A stretch of 64,000 nucleotides of DNA from Pirellulales bacterium (lineage in GTDB: Bacteria; Planctomycetota; Planctomycetia; Pirellulales; JAEUIK01). Under the pieces are notes generated by a model that was not told where the DNA came from, ran no database searches, and was given only the letters and a program-made list of their open reading frames with translations. This document shows, in pieces, positions 16,144 to 24,899 of this stretch. Position 1 is the stretch's first letter. Every line of letters starts with the position of its first letter. Where the stretch lies: positions 1-64,000 of the forward strand of contig JAIBBZ010000012.1 in assembly GCA_019694435.1 (NCBI GenBank), given 5' to 3'. The translations under genes and the position numbers were made by a program.

Positions 16144-17730
16144 TTAGTTTATCATCCGCTCGTGCGACTCCCAGAACGGCTTGCGCAGCTCGCGTTTGAG
16201 GATCTTGCCGGCCCCGCTCTTGGGGAGCTCGGACGCGTGAAAATCGACTGACTTCGGGCATTTGTAGTTGGCAATCCGCGCGTGGCAATGCTCGAACAGC
16301 TCCTCGGCGGTCACCACGTGCCCCGTGCGGCATACGACGATGGCATGCACGGCCTCACCCCAGACCTCGTGGGGAATGCCGATCACGGCGGCCTCGAGCA
16401 CCGCCGGATGGTCGTACAACGCCGCCTCGACCTCGGTCGAATACACGTTCTCGCCGCCGCTGACGATCATGTCCTTGGTCCGATCGACCAGGTACAGGTA
16501 GCCGTCGGGCTCCATATAGCCGGCATCGCCCGTGTGCATCCAGCCATTGCGCAAGGCCTGCGCGGTCGCATCGGGTTGCTTCCAGTAGCCCTGCATGACC
16601 ATCGGTCCGCGCGCGCAGATCTCGCCGACCGTGCCGTAGGGTACCTCGCGGTCTTCGTCGTCGAGCACCTTGACCTCGGCGGTGAACAGGGGAAATCCCG
16701 CGCTCTTCAGATGGCGCTGCCGTTCGGGCGTGTCGAGATCGACGTGATCGGCCGGCGGCAGCATGGTCACCAGCGGCGACAATTCGGTCATGCCGTAGCC
16801 TTGGATGTAGTCGCACGGCAGCACCTGCAGCGCCTTTTGCAGCACGGCTAAGGGCATCGGCGACGCGCCGTACAACACGCAACGCAGGCTCGACAGATCG
16901 AACTCACTGAACCGCGGATGGTTGATCACCATGTTGAGCATGGTCGGAATCATCACGACGAGCGACACGCGATATTCCTGGATCGCCTGCATCAGCGCCA
17001 CCGGCTCGTAGAACGGCAGAAACGAGTGGGTCGCACCGATCATCGTCAGGCCGAATGTCGAGGAAATGTCGGCCAGGTGAAACATCGGCGCGCAATGCAG
17101 GTAGATATCGCGAAAACTGCCGTGGTTGGCGAGCAGCCCGTTCTGGGCATTGGCCATCAGGTTGCCGTGGCTCAGCATGACGCCCTTGGCGCGGCCCGTT
17201 GTGCCGCCGGTGTAGAAAATGCCCGCCACGTCGTCGTCGCCGCGCAGCGCGTCGGCACAGGGCTCGCCCGCCTGGAGCGCCGCCTCGTAGGGTACGCAAC
17301 CGGCCGGCGCGTCGTCGCCCGATTTCATCAACACGATGTGCTTGATCGCCGGCATGTTTCCCGCGAAGGCTGGCAGCATCGCGGCGAACGTCTCGTCGAC
17401 GCACAGCACCTTGGCCTCGGATTCGTTGATCTGGTGGATCAACTCGGGCGGGGCCAGGCGAAAATTGAGCGGCACGACGACCCCACCGGCCCACATCGTG
17501 GCAAAGTACAGCTCGAAATAGCGGTAGCTGTTCAGCGCGAGAATCGCGACCTTGTCGTCGCAGCCGATCCCGCGCTCGCGCAGCGCACCGGCCAGCCGCG
17601 GCACGCGGTCGCCCAGCTCGCGCCAGGTCTTGCGCGTCGCCCCGTCGATCACGGCCAGCCGCTCGGGATAGACCAAGACTGCGCGGTTCAGCGTATGCGT
17701 GACCCGCAACGAGCGCGTAGCGTCGCCCAT
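16144..17730 (-). CDS. AMP-forming fatty-acyl-CoA synthetase
   Basis: Activates a carboxylic acid to its CoA thioester through an acyl-AMP. 528 residues from ATG 17730; upstream in-frame codons lack a plausible start context. Motifs are complete: P-loop FYTGGTTGRAKGVMLSHG, the A5 block QGYGMTELSP, A7 TGDAGYMEPDGYLYLVDRT, A8 region DMIVSGGENVYSTEVE and the C-terminal catalytic Lys in PKSGAGKILKREL. The pattern matches medium/long-chain fatty-acid-CoA ligases (FadD-like); the exact chain length cannot be read. It sits between aceF (143 bases upstream) and the acyl-CoA dehydrogenase gene, both on the same strand. Confidence 0.92.
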   Translation of the reverse strand: MGDATRSLRVTHTLNRAVLVYPERLAVIDGATRKTWRELGDRVPRLAGALRERGIGCDDKVAILALNSYRYFELYFATMWAGGVVVPLNFRLAPPELIHQINESEAKVLCVDETFAAMLPAFAGNMPAIKHIVLMKSGDDAPAGCVPYEAALQAGEPCADALRGDDDVAGIFYTGGTTGRAKGVMLSHGNLMANAQNGLLANHGSFRDIYLHCAPMFHLADISSTFGLTMIGATHSFLPFYEPVALMQAIQEYRVSLVVMIPTMLNMVINHPRFSEFDLSSLRCVLYGASPMPLAVLQKALQVLPCDYIQGYGMTELSPLVTMLPPADHVDLDTPERQRHLKSAGFPLFTAEVKVLDDEDREVPYGTVGEICARGPMVMQGYWKQPDATAQALRNGWMHTGDAGYMEPDGYLYLVDRTKDMIVSGGENVYSTEVEAALYDHPAVLEAAVIGIPHEVWGEAVHAIVVCRTGHVVTAEELFEHCHARIANYKCPKSVDFHASELPKSGAGKILKRELRKPFWESHERMIN

Positions 17731-17873
17731 GCCGCCAACTCCAGGTTGGTGTGGATGCGATTGCCCCCTCTCGCCACTTCTCCCGGGCAGCGATTCTCCC
17801 AGACGCTGCGCCGGGGTCAAGAAAACCGCGCAATGGCCAGGCAGCCGCAGAGGATCGCCGACGCCGACCCCGG

Positions 17874-19301
17874 TCAGGTCGCCAGCAACAGCCGGCCGGG
17901 AGTTTGCAGATACTCGATCACTTCGTTGAGGAACCGTGCCGCGGCGGCCCCGTCGACCAGGCGATGATCGTATGACAGGCTCAGCGGCATCATCAGCCGC
18001 GGCTCGAACTTGTCGCCGATCCACTTGGGCAACATCCGCGAGCGGCCCACCAGCAGCACGGCCACCTCTGGATGGTTGATGATCGGCGTCGAATAGGTCC
18101 CGCCGACCGCCCCCAGGTTGCTGATCGTGAAGGTGCCGCCGCGCAGGTCCTCGATGGCGAACTGGGCGCTGCGGGCTTGCGCGGCCATGCCGGTCAGACC
18201 CTGGCCGATCTGCGGGATGCTCATCCGATCGGCATTGCGCATCACGGGCACGACCAGGCCCCGCTCGGTATCGACGGCCACGCCGACGTTGACGTAGTCC
18301 TTGTAAACGATTTCCTCGGCCTCCAGGTCGAGCGAGGCATTGAGCGTCGGGTGCTGACGCAGCGACTGCGCCACCGCCTTCAGCACGAAGGCCAGCATCG
18401 TCAATTTCACCGGACGGCCGTCGTGATCGGTCGCGCTCGTCTTGCGGATCTGTTCCAGCTCGGTGATATCGGCATCGTCAAAGTTCGTGACGTGCGGAAT
18501 CGTGCTCGACGACCGGGCCATGTTCACCGCGATCGTCTTGCGGATCTTGCTCATCCGCTCGCGCCGGACCGCTCCATACGAGTCGGTGCCCGGCGTGCCC
18601 GCAGGCGCCGGGCGCGAGGCCGACTTGGCCGATTTCGCCGGGGCGGTCGCCGTGCCGCCGCCGGATGTCGCCGTGCTGACGGGCGCTGCATTGGCTCCCG
18701 AGCTGAACTGGCGAACGGCGGCGATGACGTCTTCGCGAGTGATTCGCCCGCCCGGGCCGCTTCCCGATACCCGCGCGAGATCGACGCCCAGTTCCCTCGC
18801 GAGGCGGCGCGTGGCGGGGCCCGCCGGTGCGGCCAGCCCGTCGTCCCCTTCGGCCTCGTCCGTCGCCGGGGAACTCGCAACGGGTTCCGGCGCGGGCGGC
18901 TTCGCGGGTGCGCGGCTGGGGCGTGACTCGGGGCCGTTGCGCTCGGCCTTCGGCGCCGCCTTAGCGGCCTTGGCCGGTTCGGGCTGTTCTTGGGCCTTGG
19001 CGGGCTGTTTTTCTTTCTGTGCCTTCGCCGGCTTGGATGGTGCCGCCGCCGCGCCGGCGCTACCTACCGCTTCGAGGGTCACGAGCAACCCGCCGACCGG
19101 CACGGATTGGCCCTTCGCCACGTGGATCGCCGTGATCTTGCCGGCATGCGAGCACGGCACCTCGACGACCGCCTTGTCGGTCTCTAATTCGACGATCGCC
19201 TGGTTGGCTGTAATCTCGTCGCCGACGTTGACGAGCACGTTGACCACGTCGCCCGACTCGATGTTTTCACCCAGATCGGGCAAACGGAATTCAATCGCCA
19301 T
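17874..19301 (-). CDS. aceF: Dihydrolipoamide acetyltransferase, E2 of pyruvate dehydrogenase
   Basis: Carries acetyl groups from E1 to CoA in the pyruvate dehydrogenase complex. 475 residues. A single N-terminal lipoyl domain has the lipoylated Lys in ELETDKAVVEV (about residue 43). A long Ala/Pro/Lys linker (about 80-150) leads to a peripheral-subunit-binding domain (ATRRLARELGVDLARVSGSG) and a second flexible Ala/Ser/Thr linker. The C-terminal catalytic domain carries SLSYDHRLVDGAAAARFL (catalytic His and Asp). Only one lipoyl domain is present, against three in E. coli. It is 80 bases downstream of aceE, and the neighbouring E1 and E3 genes argue for pyruvate as the substrate. Confidence 0.95.
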   Translation of the reverse strand: MAIEFRLPDLGENIESGDVVNVLVNVGDEITANQAIVELETDKAVVEVPCSHAGKITAIHVAKGQSVPVGGLLVTLEAVGSAGAAAAPSKPAKAQKEKQPAKAQEQPEPAKAAKAAPKAERNGPESRPSRAPAKPPAPEPVASSPATDEAEGDDGLAAPAGPATRRLARELGVDLARVSGSGPGGRITREDVIAAVRQFSSGANAAPVSTATSGGGTATAPAKSAKSASRPAPAGTPGTDSYGAVRRERMSKIRKTIAVNMARSSSTIPHVTNFDDADITELEQIRKTSATDHDGRPVKLTMLAFVLKAVAQSLRQHPTLNASLDLEAEEIVYKDYVNVGVAVDTERGLVVPVMRNADRMSIPQIGQGLTGMAAQARSAQFAIEDLRGGTFTISNLGAVGGTYSTPIINHPEVAVLLVGRSRMLPKWIGDKFEPRLMMPLSLSYDHRLVDGAAAARFLNEVIEYLQTPGRLLLAT

Positions 19302-19381
19302 GTCCCTTCCCTTGTCGGGCGCAGTCGCCCGGTGGCAACCGCAGCCCACTGTTGCTGTGCGCGGCGCACCGCCGCGTGTTG

Positions 19382-22078
19382 CTACGAAACGTAGGTCTGC
19401 GTAAACGGATCGGGCTGTTCCGGATCGATGCCAAATTCGCGGATCGCCCGCGCGACGTCGTCCGCGGGCACGCTGCCCGCCCGAGCGAGGCGATCGAGCG
19501 CCGCCACGACGATGGCAGCGGCATCGACCTCGAAGAACCGCCGCAAGACCTCGCGCGATTCGCTCCGACCGAAGCCGTCGGTGCCCAAGACGGTCAGGCC
19601 GCCGGGGACCCAGGGGTCGATGATCTGCGGCAAGGCGCACACATAGTCGCTGGCGGCGACAAACGGGCCGGCCTCACCGGCCAGCGACTGTTCGAGGAAC
19701 GACTGCCGCTTGGGCTCGAGCGGGTGGAGCATGTTCCAGCGATCGACGGCCTGCGCGTCGCGCCACAGCTCGCGATAGCTCGTCACACTCCAGACCTTGC
19801 TGGAGACGCCGAACTTTTCGGCCAAGATGCGCTGCGCCGCGAGCGTCTCGCGGAAGATGGCCCCCGAGCCGAACAATTGCACATGCGGGCGGCCGTGGCC
19901 GGCGTCGGCGGTCGACACCGGGTAGATGCCGCGGACGATGCCTTCCTCGGTGCCGGGGGGCAGCGGCGGCTGCACGTAGTTCTCGTTCATGACGGTGATG
20001 TAGTAGATGGCATCGTCGCCTTCCTTGTACATCCGCCGCATGCCGTCGAGGATGATCGTCGTGCACTCGTAGGCATAGGCCGGGTCGTACGCGCGCACGT
20101 GTGGAAACGCCAGCGCGATCAGGTGGCTGTGGCCGTCCTGGTGCTGCAGTCCTTCGCCGGCGAGCGTCGTGCGCCCGGCGGTGGCCCCCAGCAGAAAACC
20201 CTTGCAGCGAGAATCGCCGGCGGCCCAGATCAAGTCGCCGATCCGCTGGAAGCCGAACATCGAATAGAAGATGAAGAACGGAATCATCGGGATGCCGTGC
20301 GTCGTGTACGACGTTCCGGCCGCCACGAACGAGGCCATCGACCCGGCTTCGGTGATGCCTTCCTCGAGGATCTGACCGTCCTTCGCCTCGCGATAGTAGA
20401 GCACGTTGTCCGAATCGACCGGTTCGTAAAGCTGGCCTTTATGGGCATAGATCCCGCACTGCCGGAATAGCGCCTCCATGCCAAACGTGCGCGATTCGTC
20501 CGGCACGATCGGCACGACGTTGCGGCCGATGTGCTTGTCGCGGAGCAGCTTGCCGAAGAACCGCACGAAGGCCATCGTGGTCGACACCTCGCGCTCGCCG
20601 CTGCCTTCGAGAAACTCCTTGTAGTCGGTCGCCGTTGGCGTCTTGAGCGGCATCGCCTGCATCGGTCGACCGGGCACGTAACCGCCCAACTCTTGCCGGC
20701 GGGCATGCAGATACTTGATCTCGGCACTGTCGTCGGCCGGACGATAAAACGGCGCCTTGGCCACCTCTTCGTCCGAGATTGGAATCGCGAACCGGGTACG
20801 GAACTCGCGCAGCTCCTCTTCGTTGAGCTTCTTCTGTTGATGCGTAACGTTGCGGCCTTCGCCGGCTTCGCCGAGGCCGTAGCCCTTGATCGTCTTGGCC
20901 AGCACGACCGTCGGACGGCCCTGACAATCGACCGCTGCTTTGTAGGCGGCGTAGACTTTCTCCGGATCGTGGCCGCCGCGGCGCATTCGCTTGATCTTCT
21001 CGTCCGACAGCGGCGCCGCGAGTGCCTGCAGTTCCGGATCATTGCCGAAGAAGTGCTCGCGAATGTATTCACCCGAGCTGACGATGTACTTCTGGTACTC
21101 GCCGTCAACAATCTCGCCCATACGGCGGACCAGGGCGCCGGACTTGTCGCGCGCGAGCATGGGGTCCCAGTCGTCACCCCAGATCACCTTGACCACGTTC
21201 CAGCCCGCTCCGCGGAAAATGGCCTCGAGCTCCTGGATGATTTTGCCGTTGCCGCGCACGGGGCCGTCGAGCCGCTGCAGGTTGCAGTTGATCACGAAGA
21301 TCAGGTTGTCGAGGTTTTCGCGGCTGGCCAGCGTGATGGCGCCGAGAGCTTCCGGCTCGTCGCATTCGCCGTCGCCCATGAATGCCCAAACGTGCGAGCG
21401 GCTGCAATCCTTGATGCCGCGGTCGGTCAGATACTTGTTGAACCGTGCCTGGTAGATGGCCATGATCGGCCCCAGGCCCATCGAGACCGTCGGAAACTCC
21501 CAAAAGTGCGGCATCAACCAAGGATGCGGGTACGACGATAACCCGCCGCCTTCGGCCATCTCGCGGCGGAAATTCTCGAGCTGCTTTTCGGTCAACCGCC
21601 CTTCGAGAAACGCCCGGGCATAGATACCCGGCGAGGCGTGCCCTTGGAAGAAGATCTGATCGCCCGAGTAGTCGTCGCTCTTGCCGCGGAAGAAATGATT
21701 GAAGCCGACTTCCAACAACGTGGCGGCCGACGCATAGGTCGAGATATGCCCGCCGATGCCGGGGCTCATCCGGTTGGCGCGCACGACCATGGCCATCGCG
21801 TTCCAACGAATGATGCTCTTGATGCGCCGCTCGAGTTCGCGGTTGCCGGGATAGATCGGCTGCTTGTCGGCGGGAATGGTATTGATGTAAGGCGTGTTGG
21901 CCGTGAACGGCAACTCAACGCCGCGCCGATGGGCGGCCTCGCTGAGTTGCTGGAGCAGGAAGCTGACCCGCTCGCGCCCCTTGCTCTCCAACACGTATTC
22001 GAGCGACTCGAGCCATTCGGCCGTTTCGGCCGGATCGTAGTCGCCGGGTACGGCCGATTCGAACTCGCTGACTGCCAT
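19382..22078 (-). CDS. aceE: Pyruvate dehydrogenase E1 component, homodimeric type
   Basis: Thiamine-diphosphate-dependent decarboxylation of pyruvate and reductive acetylation of E2. 898 residues, matching the 880-900 of proteobacterial AceE rather than the alpha2beta2 form. The thiamine-diphosphate motif is AFMGDGECDEPEALGA with the downstream VINCNLQRLDGPVRGNGK. The N-terminal block ADKQPIYPGNRELERRIKS and the histidine-bearing GHISTYASAATLLEVGFNHF are typical. ATG 22078 begins MAVSEFESAVPGDYD. It is the first gene of the aceE-aceF-acyl-CoA synthetase-acyl-CoA dehydrogenase run and follows an unknown gene after a 457-base gap, so it may have its own promoter. Confidence 0.97.
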   Translation of the reverse strand: MAVSEFESAVPGDYDPAETAEWLESLEYVLESKGRERVSFLLQQLSEAAHRRGVELPFTANTPYINTIPADKQPIYPGNRELERRIKSIIRWNAMAMVVRANRMSPGIGGHISTYASAATLLEVGFNHFFRGKSDDYSGDQIFFQGHASPGIYARAFLEGRLTEKQLENFRREMAEGGGLSSYPHPWLMPHFWEFPTVSMGLGPIMAIYQARFNKYLTDRGIKDCSRSHVWAFMGDGECDEPEALGAITLASRENLDNLIFVINCNLQRLDGPVRGNGKIIQELEAIFRGAGWNVVKVIWGDDWDPMLARDKSGALVRRMGEIVDGEYQKYIVSSGEYIREHFFGNDPELQALAAPLSDEKIKRMRRGGHDPEKVYAAYKAAVDCQGRPTVVLAKTIKGYGLGEAGEGRNVTHQQKKLNEEELREFRTRFAIPISDEEVAKAPFYRPADDSAEIKYLHARRQELGGYVPGRPMQAMPLKTPTATDYKEFLEGSGEREVSTTMAFVRFFGKLLRDKHIGRNVVPIVPDESRTFGMEALFRQCGIYAHKGQLYEPVDSDNVLYYREAKDGQILEEGITEAGSMASFVAAGTSYTTHGIPMIPFFIFYSMFGFQRIGDLIWAAGDSRCKGFLLGATAGRTTLAGEGLQHQDGHSHLIALAFPHVRAYDPAYAYECTTIILDGMRRMYKEGDDAIYYITVMNENYVQPPLPPGTEEGIVRGIYPVSTADAGHGRPHVQLFGSGAIFRETLAAQRILAEKFGVSSKVWSVTSYRELWRDAQAVDRWNMLHPLEPKRQSFLEQSLAGEAGPFVAASDYVCALPQIIDPWVPGGLTVLGTDGFGRSESREVLRRFFEVDAAAIVVAALDRLARAGSVPADDVARAIREFGIDPEQPDPFTQTYVS

Positions 22079-22535
22079 GGTCAATCGTCTCCTTCGACCT
22101 GGGGCGGTTCGCCCCGCGAGGTGCAACGGCCGAGGCATCTCGGCGCGCCCTGAGGGCATTTTAGGAGGACGCTTGGACAGAACCGCGCAGCCCTGGTGCT
22201 GCCAGGAGTGAGGCCCCTGGCCAGGCATCGCGCGACAGGTCTTCGCATTCACCTAAGTCGGCAGTGGTGCCGACGTTCCGCCTGCAATCCGTCGCTCCCC
22301 CGGCGCTTGCGCCATACGCCGAACCACCGTCGCGAGTTTGAGCCGAACTCGAAGCGGCCGCACGGTTTTCGTCGCCCGGGAGCCAGGCGTATTATTCCCC
22401 GTGCTGGCACAACCGTAAAGGTCAGAGCGAAGGAAAGGTGCGGGCCGGTTTCTGCGCCGCTGGCCCGCAACGCTCGGAGGGGTGGTTTGGGTGGTTTGAC
22501 GGTCAGCCCCGCAGGCTGCGGATGGCTGCATCGAG
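22079..22535. promoter_or_regulatory. Intergenic region upstream of aceE
   Basis: 457 bases without a credible gene between aceE and the coiled-coil gene, both leftward. The length suggests an independent aceE promoter. Only a short 5-base-arm repeat (GAGTT/AACTC near 22335-22352) was seen; no clear -35/-10 pair, riboswitch or terminator could be recognised. Overlapping frames of 73-128 codons here lack any protein-like features. Confidence 0.4.
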
Positions 22536-23177
22536 CTAGGGGGGCGACTGCCGATCGAATTCCGCCGCCGTCTCCTCGCTGATGAAGTAGATCGTCTGCC
22601 CACCGCGTTCGCGCTTGGCCCCCGCCGCGAACTTGGGAAAGCTCACCCTGGCAATCGGGTCGTCGACCATCTGATCTTTCAGATAGTGCTCGTTTTCATA
22701 CAAGGAGAGATACGTGTGGACGAACTCGACGATACGATCGTCAAGCCACTGGCCGACGACCTCCGGACGGACTTCATCGAGCGGTAACGCCAACTCGGCG
22801 TGCCGCTCGAATTCCATCAAGATGGGCAGAATGTCCAAGTCGTAGGCCAGCACCATTTGCGTCACATCGCTGTTGGCCGCCGCGGAGAGTTGCAACTTGA
22901 TCGTCGCCAGCGCCGATTGCACGTGCATCGACACCAGGCGATGGCCCGGCTCTACTTTCGGCGTCAATTCGAGCCGATCGCCGAACTCTTGCGCCAGCGT
23001 CTCGAGCCGCGAGCGCCAGACTTCGCGCAGATCCTCGAAGATTCGTTCCAGGCGCGCTTCGCGCTCTTTTCGAGCGTGCAGATTGTCGACCAGGCGCGAC
23101 CGAAATTGTTTGAGCTTCGCTTCGCTTGCCGAGAACTCGCCGCGAATCCGCTCAATCAAGGGGCTGACTTCGACCAT
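22536..23177 (-). CDS. Conserved-looking coiled-coil protein of unknown function inside the PDH gene run
   Basis: 213 residues from ATG 23177 (ATG 23195 would add six). It has no signal peptide or membrane span. The first 75 residues are strongly helical and charged (SPLIERIRGEFSASEAKLKQ; HARKEREARLERIFEDLREV), predicting a coiled coil. A mixed domain follows with MVLAYDLDILPILMEFERHA and a C-terminal IYFISEETAAEF. I do not recognise the family. It lies between lpdA and aceE on the same strand, so a role in assembly or regulation of the dehydrogenase complex is possible but only positional inference. Confidence 0.7.
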   Translation of the reverse strand: MVEVSPLIERIRGEFSASEAKLKQFRSRLVDNLHARKEREARLERIFEDLREVWRSRLETLAQEFGDRLELTPKVEPGHRLVSMHVQSALATIKLQLSAAANSDVTQMVLAYDLDILPILMEFERHAELALPLDEVRPEVVGQWLDDRIVEFVHTYLSLYENEHYLKDQMVDDPIARVSFPKFAAGAKRERGGQTIYFISEETAAEFDRQSPP

Positions 23178-23338
23178 GGCTATCGTCTCCTGCATGGCAC
23201 CTCGCGCGCGAACCGAGATGCAGGCGCGCAGCGGCGCTCGTATTCTCGACACGCGGGCGCGCGTTGACCAGCGGCCGCGGCCAGAATATCTCGCTGCGCC
23301 GCCGAATTAGCCACGGGGCCGAATCGGCCAAGGGACCT

Positions 23339-24769
23339 TCAGTCGGCCACGCCCGCCTTGCGGGGCCGGTAGATCTCCGTCGCCGTGCCCAGGAACGCCT
23401 CGGCGCTGAAACCCACGGTCTCGCTGAGCGTCGGGTGCGGATGAATCGACTCGGCCAGGTCGCGGGCCGTGCAGCCCATTTCCATCGCCAGGACAGCCTC
23501 GGCGATCAATTCGCCCGCGCCCGCGCCGACGATCCCCACACCCAGCACCCGTTCGTTCTCCGGGTCAACAATCAGCTTCGTCAACCCTTCGGTGCGCAAC
23601 AGCGATTGGGCCCGGCCGCTGGCCGCCCAAGGGTATCGGGCCACCTCGACATCGCGGCCTTGCTGGCGCGCCTGCTCTTCGGTCAGCCCGGCCCAGGCCA
23701 GTTCGGGATCGGTAAAGACCACGGCCGGAATGGCCACCTTGTCGAACTCGGCCGGCCCGCCGTGCAGGGCTTCGACCGCGACCTTGCCCTCGTGCGCGGC
23801 CTTGTGGGCGAGCATGGGTTCACCGGCCACATCGCCGATGGCCAGGATGTGCGGATCGGCCGTGCGCTGTTGGCGATCGACGACGACGAACCCGCGCTGG
23901 TCGAGCTCGACCTGAGTGTTTTCCAGGCCAATCCCGCGGCTGTTCGGCCGGCGGCCAACCGATACGAGCACCCGGCTGAACTTCTCTTGCCGAGTTCCCG
24001 AGGACGCGCTGAGCGTCGCTTCGATGTGGTCGCCGCCGTCTTTGAGACCCTCGACCTTGGTCTGCAGGTGAATCCCGGCAAACTGCTTTTCGAGCCGCGC
24101 TGCCAGTGGCTTGACCAGATCGCGGTCTGCCCCGGGAAGTAGTCCGTCGGTCAGCTCGACAACGCTCACTTTGGCCCCTAGCTCAGCGTAGACCGTGCCC
24201 ATTTCGAGCCCGATATAGCCGCCGCCAATCACCAACAGCGATTCGGGCACATCCCGCAGTTCAAGCGCCCCGGTCGAGTCCATGACCCGGTTGGTTTTCA
24301 GGTCAAATGCCGGAATCCGCGTCGGGCTCGACCCGACCGCGAGGATGCAGTGGTCGAAGGTGAGCTTGTCGTCGTCGCGCGTCGCGGGGTCGCCGCCGGA
24401 GAGCTTCAAGGTCTGCGAATCGAGGAATTCGGCCTCGGCGTGGATGATCCGCACGTTGCGCTTCTTGGCCAACTGCTTGAGACCGCCCGAGAGCGTGTCG
24501 ATGACCTTTTCTTTGCGCGAGCGCATGACGTCGATGTCGATCTGCGGCTGGGCAAAGGTGACGCCCCAATGCGAGGCCTCGCGGGCCTCGGACAGCACCT
24601 TGGCCACGTGCAGTAGGGCCTTCGACGGGATACACCCCTTCAGCAGGCAGGTGCCCCCCAGCCGCGGCTCGCGATCGACGATCGCCACCTCCAGGCCCAA
24701 ATCGGCCGCCAGAAACGCAGCCGCGTACCCCCCGGGACCTCCACCGAAAACCACCAGCGAAACATGCAT
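23339..24769 (-). CDS. lpdA: Dihydrolipoamide dehydrogenase, E3
   Basis: Re-oxidises dihydrolipoyl groups of E2 using FAD and NAD+. 476 residues from ATG 24769 (a TTG at 24796 would add nine). The FAD-binding [16 protein letters not shown] is at residues 6-21. The redox-active disulfide [13 protein letters not shown] holds C41 and C46. The NAD-binding [19 protein letters not shown] lies mid-protein, and the second FAD block gives [17 protein letters not shown]. The C-terminal active-site His is in [10 protein letters not shown]. It lies in the same leftward run as aceE and aceF, so it is very probably the PDH E3, possibly shared with other 2-oxoacid complexes. Confidence 0.96.
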   Translation of the reverse strand: MHVSLVVFGGGPGGYAAAFLAADLGLEVAIVDREPRLGGTCLLKGCIPSKALLHVAKVLSEAREASHWGVTFAQPQIDIDVMRSRKEKVIDTLSGGLKQLAKKRNVRIIHAEAEFLDSQTLKLSGGDPATRDDDKLTFDHCILAVGSSPTRIPAFDLKTNRVMDSTGALELRDVPESLLVIGGGYIGLEMGTVYAELGAKVSVVELTDGLLPGADRDLVKPLAARLEKQFAGIHLQTKVEGLKDGGDHIEATLSASSGTRQEKFSRVLVSVGRRPNSRGIGLENTQVELDQRGFVVVDRQQRTADPHILAIGDVAGEPMLAHKAAHEGKVAVEALHGGPAEFDKVAIPAVVFTDPELAWAGLTEEQARQQGRDVEVARYPWAASGRAQSLLRTEGLTKLIVDPENERVLGVGIVGAGAGELIAEAVLAMEMGCTARDLAESIHPHPTLSETVGFSAEAFLGTATEIYRPRKAGVAD

Positions 24770-24899
24770 GGCATCCGTACTCGTCAAGATGGACAACCGC
24801 CTGCTCGATGAGCGGCCATCTTAACGCGTGCCGCGGTCGGGCGGAAAGGTCCACCACGGCGGCACAGGCAGGCGGCCCGTTGACGGGCTCAACCGTCTG

